NCBI GenBank assembly: GCA_019454185.1
Contig: CP075368.1
Location: 3,327,649 to 3,391,648, forward strand
Direction of reading: 5' to 3'
Source of the DNA: Phycisphaeraceae bacterium
Lineage (GTDB): Bacteria; Planctomycetota; Phycisphaerae; Phycisphaerales; UBA1924
DNA: 64,000 bases
The translations under genes and the position numbers were made by a program. The notes under the pieces are model-generated. The model made no database searches, was not told the DNA's origin, and was given only the letters and a program-made list of their open reading frames with translations. Shown here one piece after another: positions 43,188 through 51,916 of the stretch (position 1 is its first letter; each line of letters begins with the position of its first letter).

Positions 43188-45950
43188 ATGAAGCATGGGA
43201 GCGTGGGCGTGTCGAGTGAGTCATGGGCACGGGTGAAGCAGATCGTCGCCGAGGCCCTTGAGCTCTCTGGCGCAGAACGCGCACGCTTCATCGAAGCACG
43301 CTGCGCGGGTGATGACGGGATTCTCTCTGAGGTACGCTCTCTCGTCGCCGCGTCCGACTCCTCAACCGCCGTGCTCTCCCTCCGGACCGATGCGTGGCTC
43401 GGATACGCGGGACCGGAAGAGATCGACCTAAGCAACCAACGCATCGGGCGATACCTGCTGCGTAGGAAGATCGCCGAAAGCCCGGGCGCACTGATCTACC
43501 TCGCCGCCCAGGAGAACCCCGAGCGACAGGTCGTCGTGAAACTCCTGCGCTCCCCCCTGCCCGTGCCCGAGGTCACCGAGCGATTCAGGATCGAGGCCTC
43601 CGCGCTAGGAAGGATCGAGCACCCCAATGTTGCGCGTATCTACGAGGCCGGCGTCCATCGCTCTGGTCTTGGTGCGCCGATCGCATACATCGCCATGGAG
43701 TATGTCGAGGGCGTGCCGATCACGCAGCACGCCCGGGAGAGTGCCCTTTCGCGAGAGGCGATCGTCCGGCTCATGATCAAGGTTGCGCACGCCGTCCACG
43801 CGGCACACCAGCGCGCCGTGATCCACCGAGACCTCAAGCCTGCCAACGTGCTCGTCGACCAGTCGGGCGAGCCCCGCGTGCTCGACTTCGGCATCGCGCG
43901 GATCACCAGCCCCGATCGCGAGGCCCCGACAGCCCTGACCCACGCCGGCTCGCTCCTCGGCACGCCGGGGTACATGCCGCCCGAGCAGGTCTCAGGACGC
44001 CCGGACGGCGCGGACGTCCGCACCGATGTCTGGGCGCTCGGCGCGATCCTCTACGAACTGCTCACAGGTCGCCTGCCGATCGACGTCGCCGGACTCGGGC
44101 TCCTCGAATCCATCGCGCGCATCGGCTCAGCTGAGCCCCTGCCGCCATCAAAGCTGGACCCCTCCCTCAGGGGCGACCTCGACGCGATCGTCATGACCGC
44201 CATCGCGCGCGAGAAGCACCGTCGCTACGCCTCCGCCGAGGCACTCGCGCTCGATCTCGAACGATGGCTGCGCCACGAGCCCGTCGCGGCACGCACGCCG
44301 ACGCTCTCCTATCGCGCCGCGTCCTTCGCCAGGAGGCATCGCGCGGGCGTCGCGATCGCCGCGATCACGATCGGGGCCATTACCCTGGGCACGATCGCGC
44401 TCTCCGTCGCGTTCGTGCGATCCGAGCGCGAGCGAGCGAGGGCCGATGCCGCGAACGCTCTCCTCCGCACGCTCATCACCTCCGCCGATCCGGCCTTCGG
44501 CGACCGCGACGCGACGATGCTGAGCGTGCTGGACAACGCGGAGGCCCGCATCGACGGCGAGTCGGGCCTCCACCCGCTCGTGGAGGCGGACGTGCGATCC
44601 TCCCTAGGCTCGATGCGCTTCGGCCTCGGCGACTACGACCGCGCCCGCGAGCAACTCGAACGGGCGATCGCGCTCCGTGAGCGAGCGGGCGCAGAGCGCA
44701 GCCGCGCCGCGTTTGAGGATCGCGCACGGCTCGTGAACGCGCTCCGCTGGCTCTACCGCGCTGCCGATGCCGAGTCGCTCGCAGAGACGCTCGTGCGCCA
44801 GGCGACCGCCCGCTTCGGTCCGAGGGACCGCGTGACCATCTTTGCCCGGGAGGTGCGGGCCGGATGCATGCAGGATCGCGAGGATCTCGCAGGCGCGGAG
44901 ACCGAACTCCGCGATCTGGCTTCACTCTGTGAGCGCACGCTCGGCGCGGCATCCGAGCAGGCGCTCGCCGTGCAGGGCCAGCTCGCATCGGTGCTGATGG
45001 CGCGGGGCGCTTACTCGGAGGCCGAGTCTCTGCAGCGGCGTGTGCTCGCCGAGCGCGAGCGAGTGCACGGTGCGAACAAGATCGAGACGCTCACGATCCG
45101 GGCCAACATCGCGGCACTTATGGGCGAGCAGGGGCAGACCGCTGCCGCCGCCGACGCCCTCCGCGTCCTCCACGCCGACGCCGTCAACGCCATCGGCCCG
45201 GTCCATGAGCTCTCGCTCACGATCGGGTCGAACCTCACAGAGATGCTCATGCGCCTCGGGCGGGGCGAAGAGGCCGCCGCGTCCTCTGAGGCACGCCTCG
45301 CACGCTGCGTCCAGGAACTCGGCTGGGGCCACGCCCGCACCCAGAGCGAGGCCGCCGCGCTCGGATCACTCCGCCTCAGACTCGGGCAGCACGACGCCGC
45401 GCTCGAACTCGCGCACCGCGCCGGCTCCGAGGCCGCACAAGCCCTCGGTACCGAGAGCCAGTGGTACCACCGGCAGCGACAGAACCAGGCCGCGGCACTC
45501 TCCGCCTCCGGCCGCTTCGAGGAGTCCGAAGCGCTCTACACGCAGGCCATCGACTTCTATCGCATGTCGTTCGGCCCCGATCACCAGCTCACGCTCGGCG
45601 CATCGAACAACTACGGCCTCATGCTCGTCGAGCGGGGAGACGGTGAGAGGGCAGAGGCCGTGCTCCGCGACACACTGGATCGGGCGTTGGCCAGCGGCTT
45701 CGCCCCGATGGAGCCGGTCGTGCGCCGCAACCTCGGGCGCGCGCTCGACCTGCTCGATCGCGACGACGAGGCCCTCGCCGTACTCGAACGCGCGTACACC
45801 CTTAGTGTCGAGCGAGGCGAGCAGGAGCACGCCTCGAAAGCAGCCCAAGCCCTCGCGGCGTTCTTCGAGAAGCGGGGACGCGCCTCAGAAGCCGGCGCGT
45901 GGCGAGGCCGCGTACCCGATACGGGTACGCGCGGTACGGGTTCGCCGTGA
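43188..45950 (+). CDS. Membrane Ser/Thr protein kinase with TPR region
   Basis: A 920-residue Hanks-type kinase. Kinase landmarks are Lys118 in 'VVVKLL', 'HPNVARIYEAG', 'VIHRDLKPANVLVD' (Asp215), 'DFGIA' (233-237) and 'GYMPPEQ'. The Gly-rich loop is degenerate ('IAESPGALIYLA'), which could lower activity. One transmembrane helix lies at about 387-410. The outer ~500 residues hold TPR-like repeats ('LEAR..ALRE'-type helical pairs such as 'YDRAREQLERAIALRERAG' and 'LDRDDEALAVLERAYTLSVE'). A short N-terminal helical segment precedes the kinase domain. With the sigma gene upstream it probably forms a signalling pair in which the kinase controls the sigma factor; this is known for related pairs but not shown here. 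Confidence 0.93.
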   Translation: MKHGSVGVSSESWARVKQIVAEALELSGAERARFIEARCAGDDGILSEVRSLVAASDSSTAVLSLRTDAWLGYAGPEEIDLSNQRIGRYLLRRKIAESPGALIYLAAQENPERQVVVKLLRSPLPVPEVTERFRIEASALGRIEHPNVARIYEAGVHRSGLGAPIAYIAMEYVEGVPITQHARESALSREAIVRLMIKVAHAVHAAHQRAVIHRDLKPANVLVDQSGEPRVLDFGIARITSPDREAPTALTHAGSLLGTPGYMPPEQVSGRPDGADVRTDVWALGAILYELLTGRLPIDVAGLGLLESIARIGSAEPLPPSKLDPSLRGDLDAIVMTAIAREKHRRYASAEALALDLERWLRHEPVAARTPTLSYRAASFARRHRAGVAIAAITIGAITLGTIALSVAFVRSERERARADAANALLRTLITSADPAFGDRDATMLSVLDNAEARIDGESGLHPLVEADVRSSLGSMRFGLGDYDRAREQLERAIALRERAGAERSRAAFEDRARLVNALRWLYRAADAESLAETLVRQATARFGPRDRVTIFAREVRAGCMQDREDLAGAETELRDLASLCERTLGAASEQALAVQGQLASVLMARGAYSEAESLQRRVLAERERVHGANKIETLTIRANIAALMGEQGQTAAAADALRVLHADAVNAIGPVHELSLTIGSNLTEMLMRLGRGEEAAASSEARLARCVQELGWGHARTQSEAAALGSLRLRLGQHDAALELAHRAGSEAAQALGTESQWYHRQRQNQAAALSASGRFEESEALYTQAIDFYRMSFGPDHQLTLGASNNYGLMLVERGDGERAEAVLRDTLDRALASGFAPMEPVVRRNLGRALDLLDRDDEALAVLERAYTLSVERGEQEHASKAAQALAAFFEKRGRASEAGAWRGRVPDTGTRGTGSP

Positions 45951-45973
45951 GACCAGCGCACCAGCGGAAAGAA

Positions 45974-46042
45974 TGGAGCCGGGGGGAATCGAACCCCCGA
46001 GCTTTCGCTGGATTTCGCCCAAGATTCGCGATCTTTCGAGTG
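45974..46042 (-). other. 3'-end fragment of a tRNA/tmRNA-like gene; candidate integration site
   Basis: On the minus strand this reads as the T-arm and acceptor end of a tRNA-like RNA: stem GGGGG, loop TTCGATT, stem CCCCC, then CGGCTCCA. A hairpin AGC-GAAA-GCT and another, AAGAT/ATCTT, lie before it. No matching 5' half (a GGAGCC) is found upstream, so it is not a whole tRNA. The ending resembles that of tmRNA, a common target of integrases, and island-type genes begin right beside it. No second copy was seen in the window. Confidence 0.55.
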
Positions 46043-46134
46043 CGCGCAGCACCAGGCGCAGCGCGCGACGCTTGGAGCATGGTTGGGTCATGGAAGGGGT
46101 GGAGATCACAAATCTAGAAGCCCCCCATCGAGCG

Positions 46135-46713
46135 TTACGCGGAAGCCATCAACTCCTCGATCCTCGCGGAAGAGAACTTCCACGACTCGGGGATCTGGTC
46201 AACCTTCCCGCCATGCTTGGCGCGGTCGGTCCAAATCCTCTTCTCCATGAGCATCGTCTCTCCCCGACCGCCCGCGCTCGCCTTCAGTTGCAGCGCGACC
46301 TCCGCCGGGGTCGCCAAGTACACGCGAGGCATGGCGTCGATTGGCACGTCGATGAACTGAACGAAGCAGAACACGGTGCGAGGTTTGTGCCGGGCAAGCC
46401 ACGCGTCAATCGCCTCGTGGTAGTTGGCCATGCCCTTCTTGAGGTAGGATTGCGTGAGACCCCAGCCGCGGTCCTGACTGCCCTTAACAGACACCTTTAA
46501 CATCTGCTGGCCGCGAATCACCGCAAGGTCGTATTCGGGCTGATTCGCGCCGTATTGCACAGAAACGTCGTACCCACAGCGAGCGAACAGTGCGGCCGCG
46601 ATGGCCTCGGCCGCGACTGCTACGTGCCATTGACCCATCTTCGGTGAGAGCATCTCGCTTGACATCATGAGATAATAGAGGATTGCGAGTGCACTGCTGA
46701 CATACTGCGACAC
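46135..46713 (-). CDS. Unknown protein, possible PD-(D/E)XK nuclease fold
   Basis: A protein of up to 192 residues. The stretch 'GYDVSVQYGANQPEYDLAVI' followed by 'LKVSVKGSQ' looks like the core of restriction-like (PD-(D/E)XK) nucleases: an acidic residue (Asp62), then a beta strand with Ser75-x-Lys77, where Ser stands at the usual Glu/Asp position. The rest, including 'RTVFCFVQFIDV', fits an alpha/beta fold. The start is doubtful: a GTG at 46713 opens the frame, but ATGs at 46668 and 46638 are also possible. Its place next to the stranded RNA fragment and its lower GC suggest it came with the island. Confidence 0.6.
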   Translation of the reverse strand: MSQYVSSALAILYYLMMSSEMLSPKMGQWHVAVAAEAIAAALFARCGYDVSVQYGANQPEYDLAVIRGQQMLKVSVKGSQDRGWGLTQSYLKKGMANYHEAIDAWLARHKPRTVFCFVQFIDVPIDAMPRVYLATPAEVALQLKASAGGRGETMLMEKRIWTDRAKHGGKVDQIPESWKFSSARIEELMASA

Positions 46714-46904
46714 GGGTCACAGCCCGGGACGGTTCTTGCCCATCGCGGAGCGAGCCGCGATCCCGCCCGTCCTCTGACACCTGACAGAACTGACAAAACC
46801 ATCGCGGATGTAGTGGGGATGCCAATGGGCCATTACCGGCTATCGGCTGTGCCCTAGTGGTTGTGACGGCAGGCCGCGGTTCCGCGTAGCCCGCTCGGCG
46901 GTCT

Positions 46905-47624
46905 CTATTCCAGCAGCCCGGACACGGCCGCCCTTGTCCATGCAGCGATCGTGAATGAGTCGGTGATCTCGCCGGAGGCGATTTTCGACCGGAACTGGGC
47001 GAGCGGCACCTCCATGCCCTCTGATTCCTCGTTCTTGGCCTTGGCGGGGTCCCACGTCATCACGTGAGCCACGAACAGATGGGCGAAGTCCGATGTAAGT
47101 CCCGTGTTGGTGTGCATCTGACCAAGAGGAGTCCACATCGCGTCCTCGCTCCCAATCTCCTCCTTGAGTTCACGGCGGGCTGCCGCCTCGCAGGTCTCTC
47201 CGGCCTCTGCAAACCCTCGCGGGATTTCAAGGTGCCATTGACGAGTGGCGTGGCGGTAGTGGTTCAGAAGGACGACTTTGTCGTCGCCGAGGATCGGAAG
47301 TATCGCGGCTCCGGCAGACCCTCGGGCAACTGCTGGCGGGATGATCCTGACGTACATGCCCAACTTGCCCGAGGCGAACCGGACAGGGTCGCGTAGTACT
47401 CGGAAGTATTCGTCCTCATAGTGCAGACCCGGACGCGCCCATTCTTCCGGATGACCCGCCTCGCGGAGTCTTGCGGCGGTCGCCTCGCGGGCACGGTTTA
47501 TCTCCTCGGCTGCTGTGAGGATCTCGATGGGTCGCTTTCCCTCTTTGGCGAACAGAGCAGGATCTGCTGCAACAAGTGCTTGGTATCTGGACCACGCGTG
47601 ATCGTTCACAGTAAAAGTCTCCAC
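46905..47624 (-). CDS. NUDIX hydrolase
   Basis: A 239-residue NUDIX pyrophosphohydrolase. The Nudix box is at 137-159: 'GFAEAGETCEAAARRELKEE' then 'IG', with all key Glu/Arg positions except a Ser at the last hydrophobic place. Relatives cleave nucleoside diphosphates linked to another group (ADP-ribose, NDP-sugars, NADH). The first ~80 residues are an extra helical domain not found in simple ADP-ribose hydrolases ('IEILTAAEEINRAREATAAR'). It begins with GTG 11 bases after the stop of the 484-residue gene, so the two are one transcription unit. Confidence 0.9.
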   Translation of the reverse strand: METFTVNDHAWSRYQALVAADPALFAKEGKRPIEILTAAEEINRAREATAARLREAGHPEEWARPGLHYEDEYFRVLRDPVRFASGKLGMYVRIIPPAVARGSAGAAILPILGDDKVVLLNHYRHATRQWHLEIPRGFAEAGETCEAAARRELKEEIGSEDAMWTPLGQMHTNTGLTSDFAHLFVAHVMTWDPAKAKNEESEGMEVPLAQFRSKIASGEITDSFTIAAWTRAAVSGLLE

Positions 47625-47635
47625 AAACGAGGCAT

Positions 47636-49090
47636 CTACTCTGGCGCTGTGTCGCGCAGTATCCGTTCGATGCGGCCCTGAAGTCCGATAGAGCGCCGGC
47701 GGTTCGCGGTGCGTGCGAGTCGATTGTATGAATACGCAAGCCCGCTCGGTGCTACGGACTTGATCACGTCGGCGTTGGCCGACACAAAGCCGGATTCATC
47801 ATCGATCGTTTTCTGGACGACAACTGATGCCACATCAATGAAGAACTCCAGACCCTTCCGTTCGAAATCCCGAAGGAACGCGCTGCCGGGTGCCATGTCG
47901 CGCACCACGCTCCAGTTCAGGCTCACGCGTTGAGCGACCGTGCGGGCGAATGCGAGCCTCCGATCGGCTCGTTCTTCCGGGGCCGCTGCCCGAAGCGCGG
48001 CGTGAGCGTCGCGGTAAGCGCCCGACTCGATCGCATCCTCGATATGCTCCCAACTGATCTCGTCGAGTACATCTATGTCCCGAACCGCGAGGAACGGGTG
48101 CTCCCCAGCCTCGGTCGTGCCTCCACTTGGTCTCAAGGTGTCGTCCCACAATGAGTGGAGCGCGTCAACGGTGCGAGGGCTTACCCGATCGACCGAACCC
48201 AGTTCATCCACCAGCGTGAAGAGCGGAGACTCGGCCGCGAAGACGCGATCCGATCGGAACGACCCGGCGACGACTTTGTTGTAGGCGTTATTCACGACGC
48301 ACCGCGCGATCTCATCCGTCCATGTCCACGCGTCTAGTCTGCTGGCTGCGATCTCGCTGAGTTCGTTGAGCCATGTGGTCCTGGAGTTGCCAGATGGCTC
48401 GGCGCTCAGGCGAGCCAGCAGAGCTGTCAAGCGGCTAGCTGACTCCATGCAATGACTGCGTTCGTCGTCGGTAGCCCAATCGTCAAGACGATCCCCGATC
48501 TCGATACGCTGTTGCAACGTCGCTATGCCCTCGCCAATGCGCGTGCAGAGGTTTGGGTTGCTGCCGCCGAACTGAGGCGTCAGGATGCGTGGGCTGAAGT
48601 CAGCCTGCTTGTGGGCGACGATCTCGTCGAGTCGATGGAGACCCTCGATGAGCAGTGAGTTCGCTTCGCACGCAGCCACTGATCCGTTCGGATCGCTGAA
48701 TGCGTCCGCCGGAGTCCGGTCTACACCACCCGCGAGCCATGCGCGAAACCTGTCCGCCTGTGACTCGTGTGGACGCCAGGCCGAGGATGCCCACGCTGGA
48801 TTGGCCGATCGAGTGGCCAGGATCTGACGGGGTGTCGCGGGCTTTCCTCCGATTGCGAGGAAGAATCGGATCCCGTTGTGGTCGCGGATTACCTTTGCGA
48901 ATGCTGGCGAGGTCGCCAGTTCCCGCAGCACGAAGGTGTTGTCTACGAGATGTGGTTCTCCCAAGTCGATGGGCTCGCCCAGCAGGATCGCGAGTTTGAT
49001 GGTTCGGCGTGCAAGGTCCACGAACGGCTCAACAACCGCTCCGTTCAGTTCTCGCGCAACGTTGACGCTATCCAGCGACCAGATATACAC
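47636..49090 (-). CDS. Unknown 484-residue protein paired with a NUDIX hydrolase
   Basis: I do not recognise this protein. It has no signal peptide or membrane helix. It is mostly helical by appearance, with Arg/Asp/Ala-rich stretches ('MESASRLTALLARLSAEPSG', 'AIESGAYRDAHAALRAAAPE'). The GTG start at 49090 is supported by a strong GGGAGG at the proper distance. It lies directly before the NUDIX hydrolase gene in the same unit, within the island, so the two probably work together. A role in nucleotide sensing or in conflict with phage is possible but not shown. Confidence 0.7.
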   Translation of the reverse strand: MYIWSLDSVNVARELNGAVVEPFVDLARRTIKLAILLGEPIDLGEPHLVDNTFVLRELATSPAFAKVIRDHNGIRFFLAIGGKPATPRQILATRSANPAWASSAWRPHESQADRFRAWLAGGVDRTPADAFSDPNGSVAACEANSLLIEGLHRLDEIVAHKQADFSPRILTPQFGGSNPNLCTRIGEGIATLQQRIEIGDRLDDWATDDERSHCMESASRLTALLARLSAEPSGNSRTTWLNELSEIAASRLDAWTWTDEIARCVVNNAYNKVVAGSFRSDRVFAAESPLFTLVDELGSVDRVSPRTVDALHSLWDDTLRPSGGTTEAGEHPFLAVRDIDVLDEISWEHIEDAIESGAYRDAHAALRAAAPEERADRRLAFARTVAQRVSLNWSVVRDMAPGSAFLRDFERKGLEFFIDVASVVVQKTIDDESGFVSANADVIKSVAPSGLAYSYNRLARTANRRRSIGLQGRIERILRDTAPE

Positions 49091-49809
49091 CGAAGTCCTC
49101 CCTTCGCGGCAAGCAGTCAGGCATTATTCGTGGAGGAGGGAGTCAGGGTTTCAGGGTTGGGGGCGAATCTCACGGGGGTATGCAGACCTCGCGGAGTGAT
49201 GAGAATCTGGCGGGGCGGGGTACGATCAGGAAGAATCGGGTCCTCAATAGCAATCTTAACAATGTTGCGGTGTGCTTCGCCACGGCGAAGCGTGCAGCGC
49301 CCTGCGCCGCTACGCGGAGACCCTGTGTACTGAGCAAGACTATGACGTGGGCCGTCGGTGTGGATGCACCGTCGGGAAGAGCCCATCATGTCACCAACAC
49401 AAACTCCCTGCGTGTGACCGGCTGGAGCCCTGCGGGCGCATCACACTGGCGACGAGCCGCCATCAATGGCTCGACGTGCTTGAAGTCGGCGGATCTGACC
49501 TAGCCGCCGCCGGAGACTTGCTCTCCGCGCTTCTGCTGGCCTGAGAGCGGCTCGTCGCACGCGAGCGAAATGGTGCAAAGACCAGCCATGGGAAGCCAAC
49601 CGCGGCTCCGTCGGGATCATCTCCCTTCTTCCTGACCCGGAAACACTGGGTCAAGGTGCGCTCCCGCTCACCATCGAGATGCCCGAGGACATGACAGTCC
49701 TTCTGGTCCGTATGGATCGAGCCTTAGAGCGACGACGGCGACGACAGACTGTTTCGCGCGAGTGCGCGCTGACTGAATGAAGGGTCGCTGTGGGAACAAG
49801 GGGAACGAC
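49091..49809. other. 719-base region without a convincing gene
   Basis: It separates the divergent NUDIX pair and the methyltransferase. It is of uneven base composition and has a hairpin near 49281 (GCTTCGC/GCGAAGC). Small open frames occur, including 33 codons from an ATG at 49679 to a stop at 49780 that just overlaps an upstream in-frame ATG of the methyltransferase frame; none has a clear ribosome site or family likeness. It may hold remains of degraded genes. Confidence 0.45.
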
Positions 49810-51192
49810 ATGACGAGCGCGACGACGACGGGAATGGCGATTGAGATGCGGGGCGTGGACGAGATCACCCCCTACCCGAACAACCCGCGCGTGAACGACG
49901 GCGCGGTCGAGGCGGTGGCGAAGAGCATCAAGGAGTACGGGTTCAGGCAGCCGATCGTCGTGGACAAGGACGGGGTGGTCATCGTCGGACACACGAGATG
50001 GAAGGCGGCGAAGCACCTCGGGCTGGAGAAGGTGCCGGTCCACGTCGCCGACCTCACGCCGGAGCAGGCGAAGGCGTATCGGTTGGCCGACAACCGCACA
50101 GCCCTCATCGCCGAGTGGTCGGACGAACTGCTCGCGGTTGAACTCGGCGAGTTGAAGGCGCTCGACATCGACCTCGCGGGACTGGGCTTCAGTGATGTCG
50201 AGATCTCGAAGTTGCTGGAGCCGGGGCTGGAGGTCGGCGCGACCGATCCCGATGATGTGCCCGCGCCGCCCGACGAAGCGATCACGCAGCCGGGAGACCT
50301 GTGGATCCTCGGCAACCATCGACTGCTCTGCGGCGACAGCGGGAGCGTCGCGGATCTCGATCGCCTGCTCGACGGGGCTGTGATCCACCTCTGTAACACG
50401 GACCCTCCGTACAACGTCAAGGTCGAGCCGCGGAGCAACAACGCGATTGCGGCAGGTCTGTCATCGTTCAGCGCGACGAACACGCAGCCGCGCAACCACC
50501 ACCAGCGCTTCGACGCGGCTCGCAATCCCGGCAGCAAGAAGGGGACGGGCAAGCAGATGCGGGCCAAGGACCGGCCGCTGGCCAACGACTTCGTCACCGA
50601 CGAGGAGTTCGATCGTCTGCTGGATGCGTGGTTTGGCAATATCGCGCGTGTGCTGATGCCTGGTGGTGCGTTCTTTTGCTGGGGCGGCTATGCGAACTGC
50701 GCGAACTACCCGCCGGTGCTGAAGCGGCACGGGCTGTACTTCAGCCAAGCCATCATCTGGCACAAGATGCATCCGGTTTTGACGAGAAAGGATTTCATGG
50801 GAGACCACGAGTGGTGCTTCTACGGGTGGCGTGAAGGCGCTGCGCACCGCTTCTTCGGGCCGAACAACGTGCCTGATGTGTGGCAGGTGAAGAAGGTGAA
50901 TCCGCAGAGCATGGTGCACTTGACGGAGAAACCGACTGAACTCGCGAAGCGTGCGATGGAGTACTCGTCGCAGCCGGGTGAGAACGTGTTGGATTTGTTC
51001 GGAGGATCGGGGAGCACTCTGATCGCGGCTGAGCAGACGGGCCGCAAGGCGTTCCTGATGGAACTCGACGCGCCGTACTGCGATGTCATTCTGGCCCGTT
51101 GGTCCGCGTTCACATCGAAGGACCCGGTGCTGGAACGCACCGGCGAGACGTTCTCCGCGCTCAAGCGGGCTCAGGCGGGAGGCAAGGCGTGA
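49810..51192 (+). CDS. ParB-domain/DNA methyltransferase fusion protein
   Basis: A 460-residue two-domain protein. Residues ~15-135 form a ParB/Srx-like domain ('PYPNNPRVNDGAVEAVAKSI', 'GHTRWKAAKHLGLEKVPV', 'YRLADNRT'). Residues ~165-445 form an adenine/N4-cytosine methyltransferase: motif IV 'TDPPYN' (198-201 DPPY) comes before motif I 'LDLFGGSGSTLIAAEQTGR' (395-410), the beta-class order. 'HLTEKPTEL' lies between. This fusion is common in phages and prophages, where it methylates host or phage DNA, often without a partner nuclease. The ATG at 49810 has AAGGGGA before it; an ATG at 49777 is also in frame. Confidence 0.92.
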   Translation: MTSATTTGMAIEMRGVDEITPYPNNPRVNDGAVEAVAKSIKEYGFRQPIVVDKDGVVIVGHTRWKAAKHLGLEKVPVHVADLTPEQAKAYRLADNRTALIAEWSDELLAVELGELKALDIDLAGLGFSDVEISKLLEPGLEVGATDPDDVPAPPDEAITQPGDLWILGNHRLLCGDSGSVADLDRLLDGAVIHLCNTDPPYNVKVEPRSNNAIAAGLSSFSATNTQPRNHHQRFDAARNPGSKKGTGKQMRAKDRPLANDFVTDEEFDRLLDAWFGNIARVLMPGGAFFCWGGYANCANYPPVLKRHGLYFSQAIIWHKMHPVLTRKDFMGDHEWCFYGWREGAAHRFFGPNNVPDVWQVKKVNPQSMVHLTEKPTELAKRAMEYSSQPGENVLDLFGGSGSTLIAAEQTGRKAFLMELDAPYCDVILARWSAFTSKDPVLERTGETFSALKRAQAGGKA

Positions 51193-51826
51193 TGGCAAGC
51201 CGCGTCAGTAGCGCGTCGAGTCGCTCGAGCGGCTGCTTGCCGGGGTTGCGAGTGCCGGGGCGATATCCGAACACCGCATGGAGATCCGCGTCGTGAACTC
51301 TCGGGGCGCTCCAATCAAGGTCTGTCCAGACTCGGTCGCAGACGACGAAGCGCGGGTGAAGCGCCGCGCGACGCTTATATCCGGCGTCCCAGCCGCACAC
51401 GTCCACGCAACCTCCGCACCGCTGCTTGGTCCGCTGGTGGCTCTTCTCAACCGGGAACGCGGAGTTCCCCTCGACCATGCAGTTGCTGGGCAGGGGCATG
51501 CCGCGAGCGCGGTACCAGTCTGCAGCAGCCGCGTGGGAATCGAGAAGGTGCGCGACCCGAAGCACGGCTGTCAGACGCCGGTGGTGCGTCTCGGGACCAT
51601 ATCTGTGCTTGTGGGTCATGTAAACGACCACATCGCCAATCGCCAGTCGAGGCGCAAAGAGGCCCGCGCGACACAAGCATGTGATCGATGGGTGCTGGTG
51701 CTCGAGGTCGGGCTCTCGGCGAATGGAGCCATCGATGAACGGTGGCAGATCGTGGGCTTCGCTGGCCCGCAGTCCCTCGGGGGTGATGACGAGCGGTGCG
51801 TAGGAGTTGAGGTACAGGTGCGGCAT
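51161..51826 (-). CDS. Possible nucleotide-modification-associated protein
   Basis: A 221-residue protein without signal or membrane segments. Its central part ('PDLEHQHPSITCLCRAGLFA' then 'GDVVVYMTHKHRYG') recalls the Nmad-type domains tied to phage DNA base hypermodification, but the match is from memory and weak. A cluster of Cys residues ('CGGCVDVCGW') might bind metal. It overlaps the end of the methyltransferase gene tail to tail by 32 bases. The ATG at 51826 has AGGA close before it. Context (methyltransferase, HARE-HTH) supports a DNA-modification setting. Confidence 0.6.
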   Translation of the reverse strand: MPHLYLNSYAPLVITPEGLRASEAHDLPPFIDGSIRREPDLEHQHPSITCLCRAGLFAPRLAIGDVVVYMTHKHRYGPETHHRRLTAVLRVAHLLDSHAAAADWYRARGMPLPSNCMVEGNSAFPVEKSHQRTKQRCGGCVDVCGWDAGYKRRAALHPRFVVCDRVWTDLDWSAPRVHDADLHAVFGYRPGTRNPGKQPLERLDALLTRLAITPCLPPEPA

Positions 51827-51916
51827 GGATCCTCCCACTGCATGCTATTGACGCTCTCGCCGAAGAAACACCCCAGCGTGCTGCCGGGGTGGATCTGGCG
51901 TGGTGGCGGCCGGAGG

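Noticed and set aside
45974..46042. An intact tRNA gene
   Set aside because: The T-arm and acceptor end are present but no D-arm or 5' acceptor strand (GGAGCC) precedes them, and the loop before lacks the usual T at position 33.
49679..49780. A 33-codon frame ending over an upstream in-frame ATG (49777) of the methyltransferase
   Set aside because: The ATGA overlap is suggestive, but there is no ribosome site or known family and the methyltransferase has its own better start at 49810.
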